Source: Bergeyella_A cardium (GTDB lineage Bacteria > Bacteroidota > Bacteroidia > Flavobacteriales > Weeksellaceae). From it: DNA of 64,000 nucleotides. The stretch lies in NCBI RefSeq assembly GCF_030012605.2, contig NZ_CP114055.2. One strand, written 5' to 3'. The notes beneath the pieces were generated by a model that saw only the letters and a list, made by a program, of their open reading frames with translations, was not told the origin of the DNA and did no database searches. Positions 42,211-50,898 of the stretch are shown here, in pieces; the stretch's first letter is position 1, and each line of letters opens with the position of its first letter. The translations under genes were made by a program, and so were the position numbers.

Positions 42211-45200
42211 TTAGTTGTGATCTTCAAAGTCTTTTTTAAGACCAACGAGGAAATCCTGATAGTCTTTAAGACCTGTTCCCGCAGGGATTCTATGCCCTAC
42301 GATTACATTTTCTTTCAATCCATTGAGGTCATCTACCTTACCAGATACAGCAGCTTCGTTGAGAACTTTCGTAGTCTCCTGGAAGGATGCGGCAGACATA
42401 AACGACCTTGTTTGAAGCGCTGCACGGGTAATTCCCTGGAGCACAGGCACAGCAGTAGCAGGGAGAGCATCTCTCACTTCTACGAGCTGTAAATCTTCTC
42501 TCTTGAGTTTAGAGTTCTCATCTCTAAGCTCGCGAGCGGTAATCATCTGCCCTGGTTTAAAGTCTTTGGAATCTCCTGCATCTACAACTACTTTAAGACC
42601 GAAGATACGGTTGTTTTCATCGAGGAAGTCATACTTATGCTCAAGGGCAGCTTCGAGGAAGCGGGTGTCTCCACCATCTACGATTTCAACCTTCGTCATC
42701 ATCTGTCTTACGATGATTTCAAAGTGTTTGTCATCAATTTTCACCCCTTGGAGACGATATACCTCCTGGATTTCATTAACGATATACTCCTGAACGGCTG
42801 TTGGCCCTTGGATTCTGAGGATATCGTCTGGTGTAATGGAGCCGTCTGAAAGCGGAGTACCTGCTCTTACAAAGTCGTTCTCCTGAACGAGAATCTGGCT
42901 GGAAAGTTTTACCAGGTAAATTTTTCTTTCACCTGTTTTTGCCTCCACGATAAGCTCTCGGTTTCCTCTCTTGATTTTACCGTAAGAAACTACACCGTCT
43001 ATCTCGGTAACCACAGCTGGATTGGAAGGATTTCTCGCTTCAAAAAGCTCGGTAACCCTCGGAAGACCACCTGTGATATCCCCTGCCTTAGCAGATTTAC
43101 GAGGAATCTTGATGAGGATTTTCCCTGCTTTGATTTTCTCTCCGTCATTAACCATCAAGTGAGCACCCACAGGTAAGTTGTAAGACTTCTGCTCTACGCC
43201 TTTGGAATCTACAACTCTAAGGGTAGGAACGGCTTTCTTACCTCTTGCTTCTGAGATTACTTTTTCTTCAAAGCCTGTCTGCTCATCTATCTCTAATTGG
43301 AAGGAAACCCCTTGAATAATATCTTCATAAGCTACCTTACCAGCAGTCTCTGCAATGATAACCGCATTATATGGATCCCACTTACAGATAAGGTCTCCTT
43401 TTTTCACTTTATCGCCTGGTTTTACAGAAAGTATGGAACCATAAGGGATATTCTGAACCATAAGCGGAGTACGAGCAGCATTATCTGCTACCAAACGGAA
43501 TTCCGTAGAACGAGAAACTACGATTTCTACCTTATTGCCGTTTTCGTCTTCTGAAGTAATGGTTCTGATTTCATCAAGCTCTACGATACCGTCTTTCTTA
43601 GCAACGATAGTAGGGTTTTCAGAGACATTCCCCGCAGTACCCCCTTGGTGGAAGGTCCTAAGGGTAAGCTGAGTACCTGGCTCACCAATAGACTGAGCTG
43701 CGATAACACCTACTGCCTCACCCATATGAATCATCTTACCAGTAGCGAGGTTTCTACCGTAGCACTTCGCACAGATACCTCTTCTTGCCTCGCAAGTAAG
43801 CGGTGAACGAACTTCTACACTCTCAATACCAGACTCTTCAATTTTCTGAGCCAATGCTTCATCGATAAGTTCATCTGCACTAACGATGATCTCATCGGTT
43901 TCTGGATGATAAACATCGTGAAGGGAAACTCTACCCAAGATTCTTTCAGAGAGTTTCTCTACAACCTCATCATTTTTCTTCAATGGAGTAACATCTACAC
44001 CTCTGAGCGTACCGCAATCATCTTCTGTAATGATGACATCCTGCGCTACATCCACAAGTCTTCTTGTAAGGTAACCCGCATCGGCAGTTTTAAGTGCCGT
44101 ATCGGCGAGACCTTTTCTCGCACCGTGGGTAGAGATAAAGTATTCCAAGATGGAAAGACCTTCCTTAAAGTTTGCAACGATAGGGTTCTCGATAATCTCT
44201 GCACCTACGGAACCTGCTTTTTGAGGTTTAGCCATCAGACCACGCATACCAGAGAGCTGACGAATCTGCTCTTTGGAACCCCTCGCCCCAGAGTCAAGCA
44301 TCATATACACAGAGTTGAAGCCTCCCTGGTCGGTAGTCATTCTCTGCATAATCATCTCGGTAAGGCTGGCATTGGTATTCGTCCAAACATCAATTACCTG
44401 GTTATAACGCTCTGTATCTGTAATAAGACCCATATTATAGTTTGCCTTAATCTCATCAACAGTTTCAACTGCTTTGGCAATCATCTGTTTTTTCTCCTCT
44501 GGAACTACGATGTCTCCAAGGCTGAATGAAAGCCCACCTTTGAATGCGTTATAATAACCTAAATTCTTCATATCATCGAGGAACTTCACTGTGGTTGGGA
44601 AGTCTGTTTCAGCTAAGATTTTACCGATAACATTTCTCAATGATTTTTTAGTCAGCAGCTCATTTACATAACCTACCTGCTTAGGTACAATTTGGTTAAA
44701 TAAAATTCTACCAACCGTAGTTTCAATAAGTTTTATTTCAAAATCTCCTTGTTCATTTTTTACAGGGAGCTTACATTTTACTTTTGCATTAAGTGAAGCC
44801 CTGCCCTCATTATAAGCGATTTCTGCTTCTTCTGGGGAGTAGAATGCCAAGCCTTCACCTTTTATCTTATGCTCTTCGGTAGAGATACCTTCTTTGGTCA
44901 TAAAGTAAAGCCCGAGAACCATATCCTGAGATGGAACGGTAATAGGCGAACCATTTGCCGGGTTCAAGATGTTTTGAGAACCGAGCATCAACAGTTGAGC
45001 TTCCAAAATTGCCTCTGGCCCGAGAGGTAAGTGTACCGCCATCTGGTCACCGTCAAAGTCGGCATTAAACGCAGTAGTTACCAATGGGTGAAGCTGGATA
45101 GCCTTACCTTCGATCATCTTAGGCTGGAATGCCTGAATACCCAATCTGTGGAGGGTAGGCGCACGGTTGAGGAGTACGGGGTGACCTTTCATCACATTCT

Positions 45201-46479
45201 CCAAAATATCATACACCACAGGCTCTTTTCTATCGATGATTCTCTTCGCAGATTTTACGGTTTTTACGATACCTCTCTCTATCAGCTTTCTGATGATAAA
45301 CGGTTTGTAAAGCTCTGCTGCCATATCCTTAGGAAGACCACACTCGTGAAGCTGAAGGCTTGGACCAACGACAATTACCGAACGAGCAGAGTAATCTACC
45401 CTCTTACCTAAGAGGTTCTGACGGAAACGCCCTTGCTTACCTTTCAATGAATCTGAAAGGGATTTAAGTGGTCTGTTAGATTCAGATTTTACAGCAGAAG
45501 ATTTTCTTGTATTATCAAATAAGGAATCTACTGCTTCCTGAAGCATACGCTTCTCGTTTCTTAAGATTACCTCTGGAGCTTTGATTTCCAATAATCTTTT
45601 CAAACGATTGTTTCTAATGATAACCCTTCTGTAAAGGTCATTGAGGTCAGAAGTAGCAAAACGACCACCATCTAATGGAACGAGAGGTCTCAATTCTGGC
45701 GGGATTACAGGAAGTACGCGCATTACCATCCACTCTGGGCGGTTTATCATTCTTGTATTCGCACTTCTAAGCGCTTCTACTACATTCAGACGCTTAAGGG
45801 CTTCTGTTCTTCTTTGCTTAGAACCTTCGCTGTGAGCCTTATGTCTCAAATCAAAGGAAAGCGCATCGAGGTCTATTCTCTTCAATAGCTCTTCCACAGC
45901 TTCAGCTCCCATTTTAGCAATAAACTTATTAGGATCTGAATCATCAAGATATTGATTGTCTGCTGGGAGGCTGTCTAATACATCGAGATATTCCTCTTCC
46001 GTAAGGAACTCCATTTCCTCAAAGTCTGAGCCATCTGCTTTTTTAGCAATACCTTGCTGGATGACTACATACCTCTCATAATAGATAATCATATCCAACT
46101 TCTTGGAAGGCAGCCCAAGAAGGTAGCCAATCTTATTCGGAAGAGAACGGAAGTACCAAATGTGAGCTACTGGAACTACTAAATTAATATGCCCAATTCT
46201 CTCACGACGCACTTTTTTCTCGGTAACCTCTACACCGCAACGGTCGCAAACGATACCTTTATAACGAATTCTCTTATACTTACCGCAGGCACACTCATAA
46301 TCCTTTACAGGACCAAAGATTTTCTCACAGAAAAGACCATCTCTTTCTGGCTTGTGCGTACGGTAGTTAATAGTCTCTGGTTTTAGAACCTCTCCTCTTG
46401 ATTCTTGAAGAATAGATTCTGGAGAAGCCAAACCAATGGTGATTTTATTAAATCTGCTTGATTTATTTTTATTTGACAT
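42211..46479 (-). CDS. rpoC: DNA-directed RNA polymerase subunit beta'
   Basis: 1422 aa catalytic subunit. The active-site motif NADFDGDQMAVH binds the catalytic magnesium; the N-terminal zinc finger (CACGKYKRIRYKGIVCDRCG) and the second zinc site (CEARRGICAKCYG) are intact. Length is the usual Bacteroidota form without large lineage insertions that I can see. It follows rpoB by 102 bp in the same operon. Confidence 0.98.
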   Translation of the reverse strand: MSNKNKSSRFNKITIGLASPESILQESRGEVLKPETINYRTHKPERDGLFCEKIFGPVKDYECACGKYKRIRYKGIVCDRCGVEVTEKKVRRERIGHINLVVPVAHIWYFRSLPNKIGYLLGLPSKKLDMIIYYERYVVIQQGIAKKADGSDFEEMEFLTEEEYLDVLDSLPADNQYLDDSDPNKFIAKMGAEAVEELLKRIDLDALSFDLRHKAHSEGSKQRRTEALKRLNVVEALRSANTRMINRPEWMVMRVLPVIPPELRPLVPLDGGRFATSDLNDLYRRVIIRNNRLKRLLEIKAPEVILRNEKRMLQEAVDSLFDNTRKSSAVKSESNRPLKSLSDSLKGKQGRFRQNLLGKRVDYSARSVIVVGPSLQLHECGLPKDMAAELYKPFIIRKLIERGIVKTVKSAKRIIDRKEPVVYDILENVMKGHPVLLNRAPTLHRLGIQAFQPKMIEGKAIQLHPLVTTAFNADFDGDQMAVHLPLGPEAILEAQLLMLGSQNILNPANGSPITVPSQDMVLGLYFMTKEGISTEEHKIKGEGLAFYSPEEAEIAYNEGRASLNAKVKCKLPVKNEQGDFEIKLIETTVGRILFNQIVPKQVGYVNELLTKKSLRNVIGKILAETDFPTTVKFLDDMKNLGYYNAFKGGLSFSLGDIVVPEEKKQMIAKAVETVDEIKANYNMGLITDTERYNQVIDVWTNTNASLTEMIMQRMTTDQGGFNSVYMMLDSGARGSKEQIRQLSGMRGLMAKPQKAGSVGAEIIENPIVANFKEGLSILEYFISTHGARKGLADTALKTADAGYLTRRLVDVAQDVIITEDDCGTLRGVDVTPLKKNDEVVEKLSERILGRVSLHDVYHPETDEIIVSADELIDEALAQKIEESGIESVEVRSPLTCEARRGICAKCYGRNLATGKMIHMGEAVGVIAAQSIGEPGTQLTLRTFHQGGTAGNVSENPTIVAKKDGIVELDEIRTITSEDENGNKVEIVVSRSTEFRLVADNAARTPLMVQNIPYGSILSVKPGDKVKKGDLICKWDPYNAVIIAETAGKVAYEDIIQGVSFQLEIDEQTGFEEKVISEARGKKAVPTLRVVDSKGVEQKSYNLPVGAHLMVNDGEKIKAGKILIKIPRKSAKAGDITGGLPRVTELFEARNPSNPAVVTEIDGVVSYGKIKRGNRELIVEAKTGERKIYLVKLSSQILVQENDFVRAGTPLSDGSITPDDILRIQGPTAVQEYIVNEIQEVYRLQGVKIDDKHFEIIVRQMMTKVEIVDGGDTRFLEAALEHKYDFLDENNRIFGLKVVVDAGDSKDFKPGQMITARELRDENSKLKREDLQLVEVRDALPATAVPVLQGITRAALQTRSFMSAASFQETTKVLNEAAVSGKVDDLNGLKENVIVGHRIPAGTGLKDYQDFLVGLKKDFEDHN

Positions 46480-46581
46480 TTGATTAAATTTTGGATTTCA
46501 GATTGAGATTTCAGGTTGAAGAGATATTCTCTCCCAAAATCTTTTATCTAAAATTTATCATTATAATATTATAATCTAAAA

Positions 46582-49500
46582 TTACTCTTCAAGTCTTACA
46601 TCAAGTCCAAGACCTTGTAACTCGTGAAGTAATACATTAAAGGATTCTGGGATGCCTGGTTCTGGCATTGGGTCTCCTTTTGCAATTGCTTCATAAGTTT
46701 TAGCTCTACCAATCACATCATCAGACTTCACAGTCAGAATTTCTCTCAAGATATTTGATGCTCCGAATGCTTCAAGAGCCCAAACCTCCATCTCTCCAAA
46801 ACGCTGACCACCGAACTGCGCCTTACCACCAAGCGGCTGCTGAGTAATAAGCGAGTAAGGACCGATAGAACGAGCGTGCATCTTATCATCTACCATATGC
46901 CCAAGTTTCAGCATATAGATAACACCCACAGTAGCTGGCTGAGTGAATCTCTCACCCGTACCACCATCATAGAGGTAAGTATTTCCATATTTAGGAAGAC
47001 CTGCCTTATCGGTGTACTCAGTGATTTGTTCAAGGCTTGCACCATCAAAGATTGGCGTAGCGAACTTCAATCCGAGTTTTTTACCTGCCCATCCGAGTAC
47101 AGTCTCATAAATCTGACCGATGTTCATACGAGAAGGTACCCCAAGTGGGTTAAGAACGATGTCTACTGGCGTTCCGTCTTCCAAGAATGGCATATCCTCC
47201 TCACGAACGATTCTGGATACGATACCTTTGTTACCGTGGCGACCTGCCATTTTATCACCTACATTCAGCTTACGCTTCTTAGCGATATAGACTTTTGCGA
47301 GTTTCATAATACCCGCAGGAAGCTCATCACCGATGGAAACAGCAAATTTCTCACGGTTTTTAACCCCTGCCAAGTCGTTATACTTAATCTTATAATTATG
47401 AATCAATTGTTTGATTAATTCATTCTTATCGCTATCTACCGTCCAGCCTGCACCATCTATATTTACATAATCTTCAATAGATTGTAGAAGTTTCAAGCTG
47501 AATTTAACCCCTTTGCTGATGATTTCTTCTCCCAAGTCATTTTGGATTCCCTGTGAAGATTTACCATTAACCAAAACAAGAAGTTTCTCAATAAGGGTTT
47601 GTTTCAATTCATCAAACTTAGCCTTGTAAGTATTTTCAATTTCTTCAAGTTTAAGTTTTTCTTCTGTTCTTTTCTTTTTATCCTTGATATTTCTGGAGAA
47701 GAGTTTTTTATCAATGACAACTCCGTGAAGTGAGGAATCTGCTTTCAATGAAGCATCTTTTACATCACCTGCTTTATCGCCAAAGATAGCTCTAAGGAGT
47801 TTCTCTTCCGGTGTAGGGTCAGACTCTCCTTTTGGAGTAATCTTACCTATCATAATATCACCAGGTTTTACCTCTGCTCCGATTCTAATCATACCATTTT
47901 CGTCAAGGTCTTTAGTAGCCTCTTCGGAAACATTCGGAATATCAGAAGTAAGCTCTTCCATACCGAGTTTAGTATCACGAACTTCAAGGGAATACTCATC
48001 TACATGAATAGAGGTGAACCAGTCTTCACGAACCACTTTTTCATTGATTACGATAGCATCCTCAAAGTTGTAACCTTTCCAAGGCATAAAAGCAACCACC
48101 AAGTTTCTACCCAAAGCAAGCTCCCCATTTTCGGTAGCATAGCCACCACAGAGCACCTGACCTTTCACTACCTTATCTCCTACTCTTACGATAGGTTTCA
48201 AGGTAATGGTAGTTGATTGGTTGGTCTTTCTAAACTTAGGAAGATTATAAGTTTTAGTAGCAGAATCAAAGGATACCAAATCTTCTTCCTCTGTTCTGTC
48301 ATATTTTACTACAATTTTAGAAGCATCTACATACTCCACTACACCTGCTCCTTCTGCATTAATCAGTACTCTGGAATCTACAGCCACCTGCTTTTCGAGA
48401 CCTGTACCTACAATTGGTGCTTGTGGTTGTAATAATGGAACTGCCTGACGCATCATATTCGAGCCCATCAGCGCACGGTTCGCATCATCGTGCTCCAAGA
48501 ATGGGATAAGAGATGCAGAAATACCCGAAATCTGGTTAGGTGCTACATCTATTAAATCTACCTGTGCAGGTTCTACTACAGGATAATCACCATCAAGACG
48601 AGCGATAACCCTTTCGGTAGCGATGGTTCCATCATCTTTCATCTCTACATTCGCCTGAGCAATAACCTTGGATTCTTCATCCTCAGCATTAAGGTAAATA
48701 GGTTCTGAATTGAGATCTACTTTACCGTTTTCCGTCTTTCTATATGGAGTTTCAATGAAACCTAAGTTATTAATCTTAGCATAAATACCCAATGAAGAAA
48801 TCAAACCAATGTTCGGACCTTCTGGTGTCTCGATTGGGCAAATCCTTCCGTAGTGCGTATGGTGAACATCTCGCACCTCAAAGCCCGCTCTCTCTCTGGA
48901 AAGTCCGCCAGGCCCAAGGGCAGATAATCTCCTCTTATGGGTAACCTCTGAAAGCGGGTTCGTCTGATCCATAAACTGAGAAAGCTGGTTGGTTCCAAAG
49001 AAGGAATTAATCACAGAGGTAAGGGTCTTTGCATTTACCAGATCCACAGGAGTGAATATTTCATTATCACGAACATTCATTCGCTCACGGATGGTTCTTG
49101 CAATCCTTGAAAGACCTACACCAAACTGACCAGCAAGCTGCTCTCCTACGGTTTTAATCCTTCTATTAGAAAGGTGGTCTATATCATCTACCTCAGCCTT
49201 AGAGTTTACGAGCTCTATAAGGTGTCTTACAATAGCAATAATATCTTCTTTTGTAAGCACTTCTACATCTTCTGAGATATTAAGACCTAATTTTTTATTC
49301 AATCTGTAACGACCTACCACACCTAAGGAATATCTCTGCTCGGAGAAGAAGAGTTTCTCAATAATTCCCCTTGCCGTTTCCTCATCTGGTGGGTCAGCAT
49401 TTCTCAACTGACGATAAATATATTCTACTGCCTCTTTTTCAGAGTTCGTAGGGTCTTTCTGCAATGTATTCTGGATAATAGAGAACTCTCCACTGTTTTC

Positions 49501-50403
49501 TTTATGAATCAGGATAGATTTCACACCAGCCTCCAAAATCATATCGATATGCTCCTGTTCGAGGACAGTCTCCCTATCGAGTATAATTTCATTTCTCTCA
49601 ATAGAAACCAGCTCACCTGTATCTTCATCTACAAAGTCCTCAAACCAAGTATTTAGCACTCTCGCAGCCAAAGTTCTCCCTTCCACCTTTTTAAGGGCAG
49701 CCTTAGATACTTTTACCTCTTCTGCAAGGTCAAATATTTGAAGAATGTCTTTATCAGACTCATATCCGATAGCTCTAAGAAGGGTGGTTAGCGGTAATTT
49801 TTTCTTACGGTCAATGTACGCATACATTACATTGTTAATATCCGTAGTAAATTCCATCCAAGAACCTTTGAAAGGGATAATCCTCGCATAGTATAGTTTA
49901 GAACCATTTGCGTGATAAGTTTGTCCGAAGAAGCCACCTGGCGAACGGTGCAACTGCGTAACAACTACCCTCTCAGCACCATTGATAATAAACGAACCAC
50001 TCGGTGTCATATACGGAACAGGTCCTAAATACACATCTTGGATTACCGTTTGGAAATCCTCGTGCTCAGGGTCTGTACAATATAACTTCAATCTCGCTTT
50101 AAGAGGCACAGAATAAGTAAGTCCTCTCTCCACACACTCATCAATAGAGTATCTTGGGGAGTCTACCAAATAATCCAAAAACTCTAATACAAACTGATTT
50201 CTGGAATCCGTAATCGGAAAATTCTCTTGGAATGTTTTATACAGACCTTCGTTCTTTCGGTTTTCTGGCAGCGTATCAAGCTGGAAGAATTCCCTAAAAG
50301 ATTCAATCTGCAAATCCAAGAAATCAGGAGCAACTAACTTCCCTTTTACCGAAGAGAAATTAATTCTTTGATTTTGCTGGGTTTCAGCTGATTTTTTACT
50401 CAT
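46582..50403 (-). CDS. rpoB: DNA-directed RNA polymerase subunit beta
   Basis: 1273 aa. The rifampicin region reads GTNQLSQFMDQTNPLSEVTHKRRLSALGPGG; the residues equivalent to E. coli Asp516, His526 and Ser531 are wild type, so no classical rifampicin-resistance change is visible. The C-terminal region GGKAQFGGQRFGEMEVWALEA is conserved. Unusually, the gene upstream is not rplL: rpoB is preceded by 495 bp and a divergent TonB receptor, so the ribosomal-protein part of the common rplKAJL-rpoBC cluster is elsewhere. Confidence 0.98.
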   Translation of the reverse strand: MSKKSAETQQNQRINFSSVKGKLVAPDFLDLQIESFREFFQLDTLPENRKNEGLYKTFQENFPITDSRNQFVLEFLDYLVDSPRYSIDECVERGLTYSVPLKARLKLYCTDPEHEDFQTVIQDVYLGPVPYMTPSGSFIINGAERVVVTQLHRSPGGFFGQTYHANGSKLYYARIIPFKGSWMEFTTDINNVMYAYIDRKKKLPLTTLLRAIGYESDKDILQIFDLAEEVKVSKAALKKVEGRTLAARVLNTWFEDFVDEDTGELVSIERNEIILDRETVLEQEHIDMILEAGVKSILIHKENSGEFSIIQNTLQKDPTNSEKEAVEYIYRQLRNADPPDEETARGIIEKLFFSEQRYSLGVVGRYRLNKKLGLNISEDVEVLTKEDIIAIVRHLIELVNSKAEVDDIDHLSNRRIKTVGEQLAGQFGVGLSRIARTIRERMNVRDNEIFTPVDLVNAKTLTSVINSFFGTNQLSQFMDQTNPLSEVTHKRRLSALGPGGLSRERAGFEVRDVHHTHYGRICPIETPEGPNIGLISSLGIYAKINNLGFIETPYRKTENGKVDLNSEPIYLNAEDEESKVIAQANVEMKDDGTIATERVIARLDGDYPVVEPAQVDLIDVAPNQISGISASLIPFLEHDDANRALMGSNMMRQAVPLLQPQAPIVGTGLEKQVAVDSRVLINAEGAGVVEYVDASKIVVKYDRTEEEDLVSFDSATKTYNLPKFRKTNQSTTITLKPIVRVGDKVVKGQVLCGGYATENGELALGRNLVVAFMPWKGYNFEDAIVINEKVVREDWFTSIHVDEYSLEVRDTKLGMEELTSDIPNVSEEATKDLDENGMIRIGAEVKPGDIMIGKITPKGESDPTPEEKLLRAIFGDKAGDVKDASLKADSSLHGVVIDKKLFSRNIKDKKKRTEEKLKLEEIENTYKAKFDELKQTLIEKLLVLVNGKSSQGIQNDLGEEIISKGVKFSLKLLQSIEDYVNIDGAGWTVDSDKNELIKQLIHNYKIKYNDLAGVKNREKFAVSIGDELPAGIMKLAKVYIAKKRKLNVGDKMAGRHGNKGIVSRIVREEDMPFLEDGTPVDIVLNPLGVPSRMNIGQIYETVLGWAGKKLGLKFATPIFDGASLEQITEYTDKAGLPKYGNTYLYDGGTGERFTQPATVGVIYMLKLGHMVDDKMHARSIGPYSLITQQPLGGKAQFGGQRFGEMEVWALEAFGASNILREILTVKSDDVIGRAKTYEAIAKGDPMPEPGIPESFNVLLHELQGLGLDVRLEE

Positions 50404-50762
50404 AAAAATTTTAAGAATAAATTAATTGTTAAAAAATATTTTGATTATGCTAAAAAATATCAGACTCAAAAAGCTGAATAAGCACAAGAGCATCGCAAGG
50501 CAATAAGTATTTTGGTGCAAATAGTAAAGAAAGCCGTTGCCGTAATCTACCTTTTGTTATTCATTTTCAGTCTAACTGCAACGCCGGTATATCTTTTCAC
50601 GGAGTAGTGCAAAATATTTTTTATTTTTTCTCTTTTGGGAACAAGAAATTGACTATTCTAAGAAAATACACAAATAAAACAGCCCTCCTGATATTTATCA
50701 GAAGAGTGTAATTATCAATATATTACCAATAAACAAACAATGAATTGCACCAAATGAGACCG

Positions 50763-50770
50763 CAAATATA
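50763..50770 (-). promoter_or_regulatory. Possible -7 box TATATTTG for rpoBC
   Basis: TAnnTTTG match on the minus strand, about 360 nt upstream of the rpoB start. Closer promoters are not evident. Confidence 0.35.
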
Positions 50771-50871
50771 TACAAATGAATTTAATATCACAAACCTTTT
50801 CTAAGCAAGACCCCCTCTTATATCTCTGAGAATAAAGTTTATTTTTAATTTAGTTTTATCAAAAATAATTA

Positions 50872-50879
50872 TACATTTG
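50872..50879 (+). promoter_or_regulatory. -7 box TACATTTG for the TonB receptor operon
   Basis: TAnnTTTG match 19 nt before the TTG start at 50899. Confidence 0.6.
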
Positions 50880-50898
50880 CCGCCCTAAATTCTTCATT

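Larger units (their letters stand above)
50404..50898. other. Long divergent intergenic region rpoB / TonB receptor
   Basis: 495 bp, AT-rich, no ORF I can support. It holds a terminator-like hairpin (CTGATATTTATCAG near 50690-50703, T-rich on the minus side), a minus-strand -7 box at 50763-50770 that would give rpoB a leader of about 350 nt, an ATGAATTGCACCAAATGA motif at 50740-50757, and the receptor promoter at 50872. Confidence 0.5.

Noticed and set aside
42211..50403. Many plus-strand ORFs of 60-207 codons opposite rpoC and rpoB
   Set aside because: Shadows of the strongly conserved rpoBC frames; no start signals or recognisable domains.
46582..50403. Rifampicin-resistance change in rpoB
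   Set aside because: The residues corresponding to E. coli 516, 526 and 531 are Asp, His and Ser as in sensitive strains.
50404..50898. Riboswitch or ribosomal-protein leader in the long gap before rpoB
   Set aside because: I could not match any known riboswitch core; only one terminator-like hairpin is convincing.
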